Assembly (NCBI GenBank): GCA_017512365.1
Contig: JAFWGQ010000057.1
Span: forward strand, 1 to 58,825
Reading direction: 5' to 3'
DNA: 58,825 nt
Origin: Mogibacterium sp.
GTDB lineage: Bacteria; Bacillota; Clostridia; Peptostreptococcales; Anaerovoracaceae
Shown here: in pieces, positions 27,480 through 36,000 of the stretch
How positions within the stretch are numbered: position 1 is the first letter of the stretch
How the letters are laid out: each line of letters opens with the position of its first letter
The notes under the pieces: generated by a model
The model's input: only the letters and a program-made list of their open reading frames with translations
Told to the model about the DNA's origin: nothing
Database searches by the model: none
Position numbers and translations under genes: made by a program

Positions 27480-27515
27480 AACAGCCCGGAACATCTGGAA
27501 GTGTGCCGGGCTGTT
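27480..27515. terminator. Hairpin between convergent operons
   Basis: A perfect ten-bp stem (AACAGCCCGG / CCGGGCTGTT) with a 16-base loop lies between the plus-strand operon and the minus-strand NADH-module operon. T runs are short on both sides, so it may be a weak two-way terminator. Confidence 0.6.
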
Positions 27516-27541
27516 CTGATGAGTGATATTTGTCCGGATCA

Positions 27542-28294
27542 TCAGACGACTTCGAAGCCGTATGTGCCGGCCATGACTCTCGCCATCCGTTCTTTTCTGC
27601 AGTTGTCGCAGAGGCATTCAGGCTCGTTGCCGCTCCTCTTTGCAGCTTCCGCGATCTGCTCGGGAGTTCCGATGACTTCGCCGCAGCGTTCACAATGGAC
27701 AAGATCGAATGTCTTCCCCCATATAGTACGCGTGTTGAAGTCTTCATTCATCTCTATAGCGTTTGTAGGGCATACCTTGGCGCATGCTCCGCATCCTATG
27801 CAGACGCTGCTCGGATCACCGTAAGGCGTCGATATGGCCTTTGTTATTCCTCTGCTGACCGTAGAGATCGCTCCCACAGAGAGCGAGCCGCAGACCTTTG
27901 CGCAGAGTCCGCACATAACGCACTTCTCTCCGTCCACCTTGAGGAACCGGTCTATGTCAGGCGCCTTGTAGTATCTGCACATCCTCGCGATCTCAGGGCT
28001 CTCCGGAGCGCGCTTTGAAAGAAGCGAGAGTATCATGGCGCGCTCGCGCTGTATCTTCTCGCTGTTGGTCTCGACCTCGATCTCGCTGTTGACAGGGTAT
28101 ACGCACGAAACGACTACGCTTTTGCGTCCGCGGTCGGTGATCTCCACTATGCAAAGCCTGCATGCTCCCATGCCTTCCTCGACGGAATCGTGCTGACAGA
28201 GGGTCGGGATGGTGATCCCGTTGCGGCGGGCTATGTTGAGCAGGAATTCGCCTTTTTCGCAGCTGCATTCTTTGCCGTCGATTTTAATGATCAT
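27542..28294 (-). CDS. NuoG-N/HoxU-like iron-sulfur subunit of an NADH-linked complex
   Basis: The protein starts at the ATG whose residues read MIIKIDGKECSC, giving 250 residues; the longer open frame upstream is a shadow of the next gene. It has an N-terminal [2Fe-2S] domain (CQ, CRLC and 'SCVYPV' ligands) and a middle region that lacks the usual His-Cys cluster. Two [4Fe-4S] motifs follow ('CVMCGLCAKVC', 'CIGCGACAKVC'). A four-Cys tail ('CERC' and 'CDNC') may bind zinc or another cluster. It overlaps the NuoF-like gene by four bases and is the BfuC/HymC-type subunit of the complex. Confidence 0.85.
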   Translation of the reverse strand: MIIKIDGKECSCEKGEFLLNIARRNGITIPTLCQHDSVEEGMGACRLCIVEITDRGRKSVVVSCVYPVNSEIEVETNSEKIQRERAMILSLLSKRAPESPEIARMCRYYKAPDIDRFLKVDGEKCVMCGLCAKVCGSLSVGAISTVSRGITKAISTPYGDPSSVCIGCGACAKVCPTNAIEMNEDFNTRTIWGKTFDLVHCERCGEVIGTPEQIAEAAKRSGNEPECLCDNCRKERMARVMAGTYGFEVV

Positions 28295-30084
28295 CTTTCC
28301 TGCCTCCCTTCTGTAAGCACTGCTCCGAAGCGGCATGTCTCGCGGCAGCTGCCGCAGGATATGCACTTTGAGCTGTCTATGCTGTGAGGAGTCTTGAGCT
28401 CCCCGCTGATGGCGCCTGCAGGGCAGGCCCTTGCGCATGCCGTACATCCGCGGCATGTTTCGGGATCTATCCTGAATGTGGTGAGCTCCTTGCAGACTCC
28501 CGCAGGACATCTGTGTTCTTTTATATGTGCCTCGTACTCGTCCCTGAAGTACTTCAGGGTCGTCAGCACCGGGTTCGGAGCCGACTTCCCCAGAGCGCAG
28601 AGCGAGCAGTCTATCATGGTCTCGCCGAGAGCTTCGAGAAGGTCGAGATCCTCCATCCTTCCGCGTCCCTCGCAGATGTCTGTCAGTATCCCGAGCATCT
28701 GCTTGAGACCCTCGCGGCACGGCGTGCACTTGCCGCACGACTCGCCGCAGAGGAAGTTGACATAATATCTGGCCACATCCACCATGCAGCTCCGGTCGTC
28801 CATGACTATCATGCCGCCTGAGCCCATCATTGCGCCGTATTCCTTGAGGGTATCGAAGTCGACCGGAAGGTCGAGCATGCTCTCAGGGATGCATCCGCCG
28901 GAAGGTCCGCCGGTCTGGACAGCTTTGAACGGTCTGTCGCCCTTGATGCCGCCTCCGATGTCGAATATGAGCTCGCGCAGTGTTGTGCCCATAGGCACTT
29001 CGACAAGACCTGTTCTCTTTACCTTGCCTACCAGGGCGAAAACCTTGGTGCCCTTGCTCTTTTCTGTTCCCACCGAAGCGAACTTCGCTCCGCCGTGACT
29101 GATGATATACGGCACGTTGGCAAGCGTCTCAACATTGTTCAGCACCGTAGGCTGGTTCCAGAGACCTCTCTGCACGGACCTGATGTACTTGGCCCGCGGC
29201 TCGCCGACTTTGCCTTCGACAGACTGCATGAGGGCGGTGGACTCGCCGCATACGAATGCGCCGCCTCCTCGTACGACTTCAAGGTGAAGCTTTCTGCCGG
29301 TACCGCATATATCGTCTCCGATGAAGCCTGCGGCCTCAGCATCCGCAAGAGCCTTCCGGACGTTCTTTACCGCCAGATTGTATTCATCCCTGATATACAG
29401 ATAGCCCTGCTCGGAACCGATCGCAACAGCGCAGATCGCAAGACCTTCGATGACGCTGTGAGGGTCTCCTTCGAGTATGGATCTGTCCATGAACGCGCCC
29501 GGGTCTCCCTCGTCGCCGTTACACGCGACATACTTGGGGAAGTTGTCATAACCCAGGGCGGTACGCCACTTGCGTCCTGTAGGGAAGCCCGCGCCTCCGC
29601 GTCCTCTCAGACCCGATGCGTCGATCTCGTCCATGATCTCTTCCGCTGTCATGCCGAGGGCTTTCTTGAGGCCTTCGTATCCGCCCGCTGCGATATAGTC
29701 TTCGATATGTGCAGGAGAGATCTTTCCGATGTTGCGCAGGGCGATCTTCATCTGAGGAGCGTAGAACGGGTTCTCGTCCTGGCTCTTTACGTATTCGCCC
29801 TTATCATTTTTGTAAAGCAGCTTTTCTATAAGCTCTCCGTTTCCGACAGTCTTTTCAAGTATGTCCTTTACATCGGACACCCTGACATGGTAGTAGGAGA
29901 TCTCGTCGGGAAGGATGGTGACGAGAGGTCCGTTTTCGCAGAAACCGTTGCAGCCTGTACGCTTGATGTCGCATTCGACCTTTATGCCGTCTGCGCCTGC
30001 GGAAAGGCGTTCGAACTCTTCCGCTACTTTTGCGCTGCCGTTTGCGAGGCAGCCGGTGCCGCAGCAGATCCGGATCGTTTTCAT
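28291..30084 (-). CDS. NuoF/HydB/BfuB-like NADH-binding flavoprotein subunit
   Basis: A 597-residue FMN and NADH subunit. It starts with a thioredoxin-like [2Fe-2S] domain ('CCGTGCLANGS', 'GCNGFC'). The NuoF core follows, with 'RGRGGAGFPTGRKW' for FMN, 'GDEGDPGAFMDRS' for NADH and the cluster motif 'CGESCGKCTPCREG'. It ends with a 2[4Fe-4S] domain ('CRGCTACARAC', 'CISCGSCRETC'). This domain set is that of electron-bifurcating hydrogenase and Bfu-family subunits, where the FMN splits electrons between NAD and ferredoxin. It starts three bases after the NuoE-like stop. Confidence 0.92.
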   Translation of the reverse strand: MKTIRICCGTGCLANGSAKVAEEFERLSAGADGIKVECDIKRTGCNGFCENGPLVTILPDEISYYHVRVSDVKDILEKTVGNGELIEKLLYKNDKGEYVKSQDENPFYAPQMKIALRNIGKISPAHIEDYIAAGGYEGLKKALGMTAEEIMDEIDASGLRGRGGAGFPTGRKWRTALGYDNFPKYVACNGDEGDPGAFMDRSILEGDPHSVIEGLAICAVAIGSEQGYLYIRDEYNLAVKNVRKALADAEAAGFIGDDICGTGRKLHLEVVRGGGAFVCGESTALMQSVEGKVGEPRAKYIRSVQRGLWNQPTVLNNVETLANVPYIISHGGAKFASVGTEKSKGTKVFALVGKVKRTGLVEVPMGTTLRELIFDIGGGIKGDRPFKAVQTGGPSGGCIPESMLDLPVDFDTLKEYGAMMGSGGMIVMDDRSCMVDVARYYVNFLCGESCGKCTPCREGLKQMLGILTDICEGRGRMEDLDLLEALGETMIDCSLCALGKSAPNPVLTTLKYFRDEYEAHIKEHRCPAGVCKELTTFRIDPETCRGCTACARACPAGAISGELKTPHSIDSSKCISCGSCRETCRFGAVLTEGRQER

Positions 30085-30087
30085 CGT

Positions 30088-30555
30088 CTAGCCCTCCTTC
30101 CTGTAAGATTCCAATACTTCAGGCAGTTTTTCCATGGTCATCTTGCCGTAGTAGGTATCGTCCACGACCATGACAGGCGCCAGGGCGCACGAACCCAGGC
30201 AGTTGACGAGCTCGAGACTGAAAAGACCGTCATCGGTCGTCTCGCCGTCCGCTATGCCAAGAGCTCTCGTGATGCCCTCGACGAGGGTCATCGAGCCTCT
30301 TATATGGCACGCGGTGCCGTCGCACAGCTTGATGATGTGCTTGCCCTTAGGCTTGAGCGACAGAGCCTTATAGAATGTCGCCATGGAATAGAGAGAGGAG
30401 AGGGGAGTACCGAGGTATTCGGCGAGCGCCTCCAGTCCTTCTCTCGGTATATACTGGAATTCATGCTGCAGATCCTGCATTATCGCCAGACTGTAATGCC
30501 GGTCGGCAGGATAGCTCTGCAGAATATCCATGATTTTATCTTTATCAACAGGCAA
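30088..30555 (-). CDS. NuoE/HydC/BfuA-like [2Fe-2S] subunit
   Basis: A thioredoxin-fold [2Fe-2S] protein with Cys pairs in 'CDGTACHIRGS' and 'CLGSCALAP'. The N-terminal helical part includes 'YSLAIMQDLQHEFQYIPREGLEALAEYLG'. The start is uncertain. The TTG at 30555 gives 155 residues and has AAAGG upstream at 13 bases; an ATG at 30531 lacks a ribosome site; a TTG at 30606 would overlap MoaD. The protein relays electrons near the flavin in the complex. Confidence 0.85.
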   Translation of the reverse strand: MPVDKDKIMDILQSYPADRHYSLAIMQDLQHEFQYIPREGLEALAEYLGTPLSSLYSMATFYKALSLKPKGKHIIKLCDGTACHIRGSMTLVEGITRALGIADGETTDDGLFSLELVNCLGSCALAPVMVVDDTYYGKMTMEKLPEVLESYRKEG

Positions 30556-30577
30556 TTTTTCGTACCAGCCTTTCTGT

Positions 30578-30862
30578 TTAACCCCCTGCGACGACAGGGA
30601 ATACAAGTACGGTATCGGTATCTTTGAGAGGCGTGTCCGTGCCTTCGAGAAACTCTATGCGCCGTCCGTTGACCATGACGATGGAACGTTCGGAAATGCC
30701 GTTTCCTTCAGGCGTCAGAAGCTCCTGCCTGAACTTATCGCCGTATGCATCGGCTATCTGCCGGCAGAGCTCCAGGACAGAAGCAGCCTTCTGCGGCCAT
30801 TCAGTCTCCTTGCAGCCGGCATAAGCCGGATCTCTGAAGTAGGCAAAGAATTTTACCGTCAT
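30578..30862 (-). CDS. MoaD-family sulfur-carrier protein ending in GG
   Basis: A 94-residue beta-grasp protein ending in FPVVAGG. The start at 30862 (MTVKFFAYFRDP) follows AGGAGG by seven bases. MoaD genes often accompany AOR genes and supply the dithiolene sulfurs of the tungsten pterin. A hairpin lies between it and the AOR gene. MoaE, the catalytic partner of MPT synthase, is not seen in the window. Confidence 0.88.
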   Translation of the reverse strand: MTVKFFAYFRDPAYAGCKETEWPQKAASVLELCRQIADAYGDKFRQELLTPEGNGISERSIVMVNGRRIEFLEGTDTPLKDTDTVLVFPVVAGG

Positions 30863-30889
30863 ATAGCGCCTCCTTGAATATGCACCAAA

Positions 30890-30917
30890 TCCGGAAGCGG
30901 CTGACACCGCCTCCGGA
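30890..30917. other. Stem-loop between AOR-1 and moaD
   Basis: TCCGGAAGCGG pairs with CCGCCTCCGGA (one mismatch) around a six-base loop. It has no T run and lies in an 84-base gap of the operon, so it may be an mRNA processing site or a partial terminator. Confidence 0.5.
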
Positions 30918-30946
30918 CCGGTTATAAGTTCGGTATTTACAGTTTA

Positions 30947-32755
30947 TCAGTCAAGACCCAGTTCCGCATCCTTTTCAGGAGTAGGGATACCGTCGGCAGT
31001 CCATCCGCGGACAGCGTAGTACTCGCCGAGCATGGTCTCGAGACCGCTGACCTTGCCCTTGGCAGGCCCGTTCTTCAGCTCCTCTCTCAGCAGGCGAGGA
31101 GGCAGAGTGTCCTTCTCGATGCCGGCTGCGATATTGAACTTCTTCTCGAGGTTCCATATGCGCTCGCCCTTGAGCAGGATGTCCTCGTCGCTTTCATCAT
31201 CCCAGCCGCACGCTTCTCTGAGCATGCCCGCTATCTCCGGCAGACCCTGTCCGAACGTGGTGAACAGGCAGATCCCCGAGGAGTCGCAGAGCGCTGTCAG
31301 ATCCTGGAAGACCTTGAGCATTGCAGGCTTGCCCTCTGTGGTGAGCGGATCCATGGCTACAGGGATACCGAGGACCTCAGGCGAGATCATGTATCCTCTT
31401 ACGTGGCAGCCGCCTCTGTTGGATGTCGCATAGTTGAGCCCGATCCCCTGGATTGCTCGTCCGTCGTAAGCAGGCATCTCCTGCTTCTTTACCGACATCG
31501 AGAGCTCAGGGTGACCGTACTTCTCAGCCATTCTGTATGAGCCGAGTCCGAGCACCTTTCCGAAGCCTTCGCCCCTGCAGGTCATCTCGGTAGCTTCGAC
31601 CATTGCCGCAGCGTCTCCGAATCTCAGAGGGAATCCTATCTCTTCTTCCTTTATGCATCCCATTTCGAAGAGCTCCATCGCGCAGGCGATCGTGCAGCCC
31701 ATCGTGATAGGGTCGAGACCGTACTGGTTGCAGAGGAAGTTGGCCTTGCATACAGCGCCGAGATCATCGACGCCGCAGTCGGAACCGAACGACCAGCCTG
31801 CTTCGTACTCAGGGCCCTCGCCTCTGGACTTGAACGCGCCCTCAGCGATATCGACAAGTCTGCCGCATCCTATCGAGCAGCCGAAGCAGCCCTTGTTGCG
31901 GATCAGGTGTCTTGCGGCGAGAGTCTCTCCTGAAATGTCGTCAGCCTGCGGGAAGAGCGCTCCGTCACGGCCGTTGTTTACAGGAAGTCCGCCGACGCCG
32001 TTTACGATGTTGACGAGTATCATCGTTCCGAGCTGGCCGAGGCCCGCTCCTGTTACAGGGTGAGCCGCAAGCGTAGCTCTGGCATCTGCGCATACATTGA
32101 AGAATGCGTCAGGGTGAGCTACTCTGACCGATTTTGTGCCCTTGACGGCGATCGCTTTGACCTTTTTTGAGCCCATGACTGCGCCGGTGCCGCCTCTTCC
32201 GGCAGCGCGGTTCTTGTCGTTCATGATGGCTGCGAAGAGCACGCCTTCCTCAGCGGCCTTCGAGATCGTTGCGATCCTGAAATTCTCGCCGCATTCTGCA
32301 TAAAGCGCGTCTGTCGCTTCGAATACATCGCTGCCCCAGATCGCCGATGCGTCTCTGAGTTCGACGGTATCGTCGTTGATGTAAAGGTAGACAGGCTTCT
32401 TCGAGATGCCCTCGAAGATAACGCCGTCATAACCTGCGTACTTGAGCTCAGGACCGAAATGACCGCCTGAGTTCGACGCTTCGATGGTCCCTGTAAGAGG
32501 CGACCTGCAGATGACGTTGTAGCGTCCGCCGGATGTAGCGAAAGTCCCGGTCAGAGGGCCTGTCATGAAGATCAGGTTGTTGCCCGGCCCGAACACGTCG
32601 CAGTCAGGTGCGCATTCCTCGCAGAAATACTTTGTTCCGAGACCTCTTGCGCCTACATAATCGTGGGCGTATTTCTCGTTGAGAGGCTCTTTGACGATTT
32701 TTCCGCTTTCAAGATTGACGCGGAGAATTGTTCCTACATAACCGTTGTTCATCAT
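30947..32755 (-). CDS. Tungsten-containing aldehyde oxidoreductase, large subunit (AOR-1)
   Basis: The 602-residue AOR-family enzyme has 'SPLTGTIEASNSGGHFGPELK', a glycine-rich 'AGRGGTGAVMGSKKVKAIAV' and [4Fe-4S] ligands C290, C293, C297 and C327. It oxidises aldehydes to acids using a bis-pyranopterin tungsten site. It starts at an ATG overlapping the stop of the polyferredoxin gene. The set of AOR, polyferredoxin and NuoEFG-like subunits matches bifurcating tungsten aldehyde oxidoreductases described from gut and other anaerobes (Bfu family), which reduce NAD and ferredoxin together. Confidence 0.92.
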   Translation of the reverse strand: MMNNGYVGTILRVNLESGKIVKEPLNEKYAHDYVGARGLGTKYFCEECAPDCDVFGPGNNLIFMTGPLTGTFATSGGRYNVICRSPLTGTIEASNSGGHFGPELKYAGYDGVIFEGISKKPVYLYINDDTVELRDASAIWGSDVFEATDALYAECGENFRIATISKAAEEGVLFAAIMNDKNRAAGRGGTGAVMGSKKVKAIAVKGTKSVRVAHPDAFFNVCADARATLAAHPVTGAGLGQLGTMILVNIVNGVGGLPVNNGRDGALFPQADDISGETLAARHLIRNKGCFGCSIGCGRLVDIAEGAFKSRGEGPEYEAGWSFGSDCGVDDLGAVCKANFLCNQYGLDPITMGCTIACAMELFEMGCIKEEEIGFPLRFGDAAAMVEATEMTCRGEGFGKVLGLGSYRMAEKYGHPELSMSVKKQEMPAYDGRAIQGIGLNYATSNRGGCHVRGYMISPEVLGIPVAMDPLTTEGKPAMLKVFQDLTALCDSSGICLFTTFGQGLPEIAGMLREACGWDDESDEDILLKGERIWNLEKKFNIAAGIEKDTLPPRLLREELKNGPAKGKVSGLETMLGEYYAVRGWTADGIPTPEKDAELGLD

Positions 32756-33225
32756 TACGCCTCCTCTCCGATAAGATCTCTGTACTGAGCGCTTACGGCA
32801 GCTCTCTTGTCATGGATGGTATCCGTGTCAACGAATTCGAGAGCATGACCCGGGCAGAACTTTACGCACTTAGGGTCGCCGTCGCAGAGGTCGCACTTGA
32901 ACACCTTCCTGAGCGTCGGATGATACGAGATGTTGCCGAGAGGGCATGCGTTTTCGCACATCTTGCAGCCGATGCACTTGCTGTAGTTGATGACAACTGC
33001 ATTGTTCTCATTGCGGGTGATGGCTTTGACAGGACATACCTTCATGCAGGACGGCTCCTCACACTGAAGGCACATCATTGGAATAGCTACAGCGGCTTTT
33101 TCGTATTCGAACACATGGACATTGGCGTACTTCGGATTGAATTCGCCGTAGTGGCCGAATGAGCATGCAAGTTCGCATGTGCGGCAGCCGATGCACTTTT
33201 CCGGCTTGATAACTAACTGTTTCAT
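32755..33225 (-). CDS. Polyferredoxin, 4x[4Fe-4S] small subunit of AOR-1
   Basis: The 156-residue protein has 16 Cys in four cluster motifs ('CIGCRTCELAC', 'CLQCEEPSCMKVC', 'CIGCKMCENAC', 'CDLCDGDPKCVKFC'), the AorA/WorS/HycB plan. It carries electrons from AOR-1 to the NADH module. The ATG at 33225 (MKQLVIKPEKC) matches the family start. A GTG at 33255 is in frame but overlaps the GGGAGG motif, so it is poor. The usable ribosome site is therefore unclear. Confidence 0.88.
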   Translation of the reverse strand: MKQLVIKPEKCIGCRTCELACSFGHYGEFNPKYANVHVFEYEKAAVAIPMMCLQCEEPSCMKVCPVKAITRNENNAVVINYSKCIGCKMCENACPLGNISYHPTLRKVFKCDLCDGDPKCVKFCPGHALEFVDTDTIHDKRAAVSAQYRDLIGEEA

Positions 33226-33268
33226 AGTTTCGCGGGCACAGAAAAGGCCCTTCACCTCCCTTGCAAAA

Positions 33269-33282
33269 CACTTTTCAAAGTG
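33269..33282. promoter_or_regulatory. Inverted repeat in the AOR-1 / LysR intergenic region
   Basis: CACTTT-TC-AAAGTG is a short dyad 44 bases upstream of the polyferredoxin start, in an AT-rich intergenic region shared with a divergent LysR gene. It could be a regulator site. No consensus can be shown from one copy. Confidence 0.35.
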
Positions 33283-33350
33283 ACAATTATCTACATCTCA
33301 ATTTTATCTGTTTATATTCCTTAAAATAATATCCGAAGATGTGTTCGATA

Positions 33351-33380
33351 TTGCTTTTTGGAATAAGCGGGGAATAAAAT
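33351..33380 (+). promoter_or_regulatory. Putative promoter of the LysR gene
   Basis: TTGCTT (33351-33356), 18 bases, TAAAAT (33375-33380). The predicted start of transcription would fall on or next to the ATG at 33387, implying a leaderless mRNA. Only AGGGG two bases before the ATG resembles a ribosome site. Confidence 0.5.
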
Positions 33381-33386
33381 AGGGGC

Positions 33387-34268
33387 ATGAACATACAGAA
33401 TCTGAGATATTTTGCGACAGTTGCCAAGCTGGAGAATGTTTCAAAGGCTGCGGAACTGATGCACACATCGCAGTCCTCGATATCCAAGAATATCTTTACT
33501 CTCGAGGAGGAGCTTGGAACGAAGCTTTTTGACAGACACGGCAAAAAGCTGGTGCTTAATGATGCCGGCAAACGCTTCCTGCAGAGCTGCGACAGGATAC
33601 TTCAGGAGACGGAGACAGTGACAAAGGATCTCAGATACATGTCGACCGGTGAGGACAAACTTATCAGGATATGCGCCATAGGTACGGATCCGCATCTGTT
33701 TACATTCATGTCGATGTTCAAAGTCTCTTATCCCGAAGTCGAATATGCAGTAGACACTGCCGCCGAAAGCGGCGGGCTTCCGGACATAAACAGATACGAC
33801 CTTGTAATCTATCCGGATGAACTCAAGTACAGGAAGTTCAAGGGCGTGGACTTTTTTATCGAGAAGCACTTCTTTGCCGTCAGGGTGGACAACCCTCTGG
33901 CAGAGAGGGTGTCTCTTCCCGTAAAGATGATGGACGGAATGCCGATGGTGTTTCTCAACCGCGGACTTGAATACGAATATCCGTATCATGTCTGCATCGC
34001 GCAGAATGTCAGGATGAAATCGGTGAATTTCGTGGATTCAAGGGACCTCCACAGACAGATGATCTCAAACGGCATAGCATCCGGCTTCGTGCCCGAGGGA
34101 AGCGCCGAGATGTACAGGAACGACAGCAGGATAAAACTGCTGCATCTGACCGATGACAGATTCACGAGGCGGATGAAGGCCTGCTTCAAAAGAGAAAAAC
34201 ACCTCTCACTTACGGGGAACGCTTTCAGACAGGCGATGACAGAGTATTTCAATCTGCAAAGCGAATGA
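33387..34268 (+). CDS. LysR-family transcriptional regulator
   Basis: A 293-residue LTTR. The N-terminal helix-turn-helix (about 1-60) has 'LENVSKAAELMHTSQSSISK' and 'TKLFDRHGKKLVLNDAGK'; the rest is an effector-binding domain. It is divergent from the polyferredoxin-AOR-1 operon, the usual place for an LTTR that controls the neighbour. An aldehyde or a downstream acid may be the effector; this is inference. Its 3' end overlaps the E1-like gene on the opposite strand by 20 bases. Confidence 0.93.
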   Translation: MNIQNLRYFATVAKLENVSKAAELMHTSQSSISKNIFTLEEELGTKLFDRHGKKLVLNDAGKRFLQSCDRILQETETVTKDLRYMSTGEDKLIRICAIGTDPHLFTFMSMFKVSYPEVEYAVDTAAESGGLPDINRYDLVIYPDELKYRKFKGVDFFIEKHFFAVRVDNPLAERVSLPVKMMDGMPMVFLNRGLEYEYPYHVCIAQNVRMKSVNFVDSRDLHRQMISNGIASGFVPEGSAEMYRNDSRIKLLHLTDDRFTRRMKACFKREKHLSLTGNAFRQAMTEYFNLQSE

Positions 34269-34935
34269 TATCGAAACTCATGTCCGCCAGAGAGCCTATC
34301 AGGAGGCTTTTCTCCAGAGGCACATCCAGGCCGCACAGGTATCTGATCGCTGCTGCAGCTTCTATCGCTGCACAGGCAGCGGGCGTGACCGCAAGCGATG
34401 CTTTCGAGGAAGGCGCATAGTCTTCGGGATACAGCTGGTGCAGCAGACCTGATCCCGGAGGTACGAGCATTACCTGAAGGTCCCATCCGCAGATCGCGCC
34501 GTGCACTATAGCCAGCCCTGCGTCCGCGGCGGCATCCTCGAGAACGAGTCTTGAGGCCGCGTTATCGAGCGCATCGACAACAAGATCAGCGCCTTCCATC
34601 AGAGCGGCCGCATTTTCTTCAGTCAGGAATTCGCATACAGGCGTCACCTCGATCGACGGATCGACAGCCCTTACGCGTTCGGCAGCAGCAAGAGCTTTCT
34701 TCTGACCGATGTTTCCGGCAGTGCTCAGTATCTGACGGTTGAGATTCGATTCTTCGAACACATCGCCGTCGACAACAGTCAGCGCTCCTGTGCCCATTCT
34801 CGCAAGATGCTCGATGATGTTTCCTCCCAGGCCTCCGCATCCGGCCACAAGGACCCTGCTTTCAGCGATCTTTTTCATGTCCGTTTCGGATAAAGCGAGC
34901 ATACTTCTGCTGTGTCTTTCCTTTATATCATCCAT
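34249..34935 (-). CDS. ThiF/MoeB/HesA-family E1-like adenylyltransferase
   Basis: A 228-residue E1-like enzyme with 'VLVAGCGGLGGNIIEHLARMG', 'VVDGDVFEESNLNRQ' and 'DALDNAASR', which bind ATP and the carrier-protein C-terminus. It lacks the paired CxxC zinc motifs of MoeB and most ThiF proteins, as some HesA-type members do. It should adenylate the C-terminal Gly of a MoaD-like protein; two such proteins and a third GG-ended small protein are in the window. It starts one base after the upstream FAD enzyme stop. Confidence 0.88.
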   Translation of the reverse strand: MDDIKERHSRSMLALSETDMKKIAESRVLVAGCGGLGGNIIEHLARMGTGALTVVDGDVFEESNLNRQILSTAGNIGQKKALAAAERVRAVDPSIEVTPVCEFLTEENAAALMEGADLVVDALDNAASRLVLEDAAADAGLAIVHGAICGWDLQVMLVPPGSGLLHQLYPEDYAPSSKASLAVTPAACAAIEAAAAIRYLCGLDVPLEKSLLIGSLADMSFDIIRFAD

Positions 34936-34936
34936 C

Positions 34937-35869
34937 TCATACCTCTTTTCCGTGCATCAGCTTCCGAGCGAGTTCATGTCCCAGCTTTTCTCCCTGAGCG
35001 GAAGCCCCGTCTGCTATCTCGTGTACGTAGTCCGCGTTTCCGCAGAAGTGCAGCCAGCCGGGATATCCGTCTTCTTTCACGAGTCCCTCTGCAAGCGATC
35101 TGTCGGGCAGAAGGCCGAGAGCCGTGATCAGCGTGTCGCATTCGACATACTCATCTTTGCCGGTATCGGAGTGATGCACAGTCACTCCTTCGAGGCAGGG
35201 GTATCCGTGTATCCGCGTGACCGTGGAATGCAGCATCACGGGGATGTCAAAGGCTTTTATGCATTCCTCCTGATTGCGCTTCATGCCGCCGAGGTGATCT
35301 CCTGACTCTGCCATGCCGGCTACGGTCTTGCCGAGCTGGCAGAACCGCCTGGCCATTATCTGACCGATATCTCCGCTTCCCAGAATAAAGATGCGCTTTC
35401 CTACATCGCGGCCTCCGAGCTCGATCAGCTCCTGCGCTTCGCCCGCGGTGTATATGCCTTCGGGTCTCGTGCCCGGGACCGGCAGCGACCACAGGGGTTT
35501 TTCGGTGCAGCCGGCTGCTATGACGCATTCACTGAAGGATACTTCTGTGATCTCTCCGTATCCTGCAGCGAGAGCAGTCCTGTCCGGTCTTATCTCAAGT
35601 ACGCGGGTGCCGGGCAGATAAACGGCGGAAGTCTTCTCAAAACGACTGAACTCTTTTTCGCTGTATTCAGGTCCCGTCATCTCATTTCCGTAGCGGCCGA
35701 GCCCGAAGCCGCTGTGCACGCACTGGGGCAGTATGCCGCCCGGACGGTCTCTGTCATCGGCGAGAATGACCCTCGCTCCGCATGAAGCTGCTGCAGCTGC
35801 TGCCGCCATTCCGGCAGCGCCGCATCCGATCACCAGTATATCCGTTGTGCGCGTTCCGATACTGCTCAT
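34937..35869 (-). CDS. FAD/NAD(P)-dependent oxidoreductase (GlpB/opine-oxidase-A type)
   Basis: The 310-residue flavoprotein has an FAD-binding start 'ILVIGCGAAGMAAAAAAASCG', the GD motif 'CDTLITALGLLPD' and a second Rossmann motif 'IFILGSGDIGQIMARR'. It resembles the smaller FAD subunit encoded beside anaerobic glycerol-3-phosphate dehydrogenase-like enzymes in many Firmicutes. Its likely partner, the larger BFD-tailed FAD enzyme, is divergent at 36.0 kb. A good GGAGG precedes its ATG. The substrate is unknown. Confidence 0.82.
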   Translation of the reverse strand: MSSIGTRTTDILVIGCGAAGMAAAAAAASCGARVILADDRDRPGGILPQCVHSGFGLGRYGNEMTGPEYSEKEFSRFEKTSAVYLPGTRVLEIRPDRTALAAGYGEITEVSFSECVIAAGCTEKPLWSLPVPGTRPEGIYTAGEAQELIELGGRDVGKRIFILGSGDIGQIMARRFCQLGKTVAGMAESGDHLGGMKRNQEECIKAFDIPVMLHSTVTRIHGYPCLEGVTVHHSDTGKDEYVECDTLITALGLLPDRSLAEGLVKEDGYPGWLHFCGNADYVHEIADGASAQGEKLGHELARKLMHGKEV

Positions 35870-36000
35870 GCATCCTCCCGGGTCATCGTTTTCACAATGC
35901 TATCACGATTGAAGAGGGTCTTCAAATGAGATATATTATCTATTGTAATATCGCTTTGCAGGATATGTGACGGATCCGTCATGCTGAAAGGGCAGAAAAA

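Noticed and set aside
28295-28738. 148-residue N-terminal extension of the NuoG-like frame
   Set aside because: It is Arg/Gly/Ser-rich out-of-frame translation of the NuoF-like gene; the real start is the ATG at 28294 within a four-base overlap.
29095-30627. 510-codon plus-strand frame opposite the NuoF/NuoE-like genes
   Set aside because: The minus strand encodes well-conserved cluster-binding proteins; the plus-strand translation shows none.
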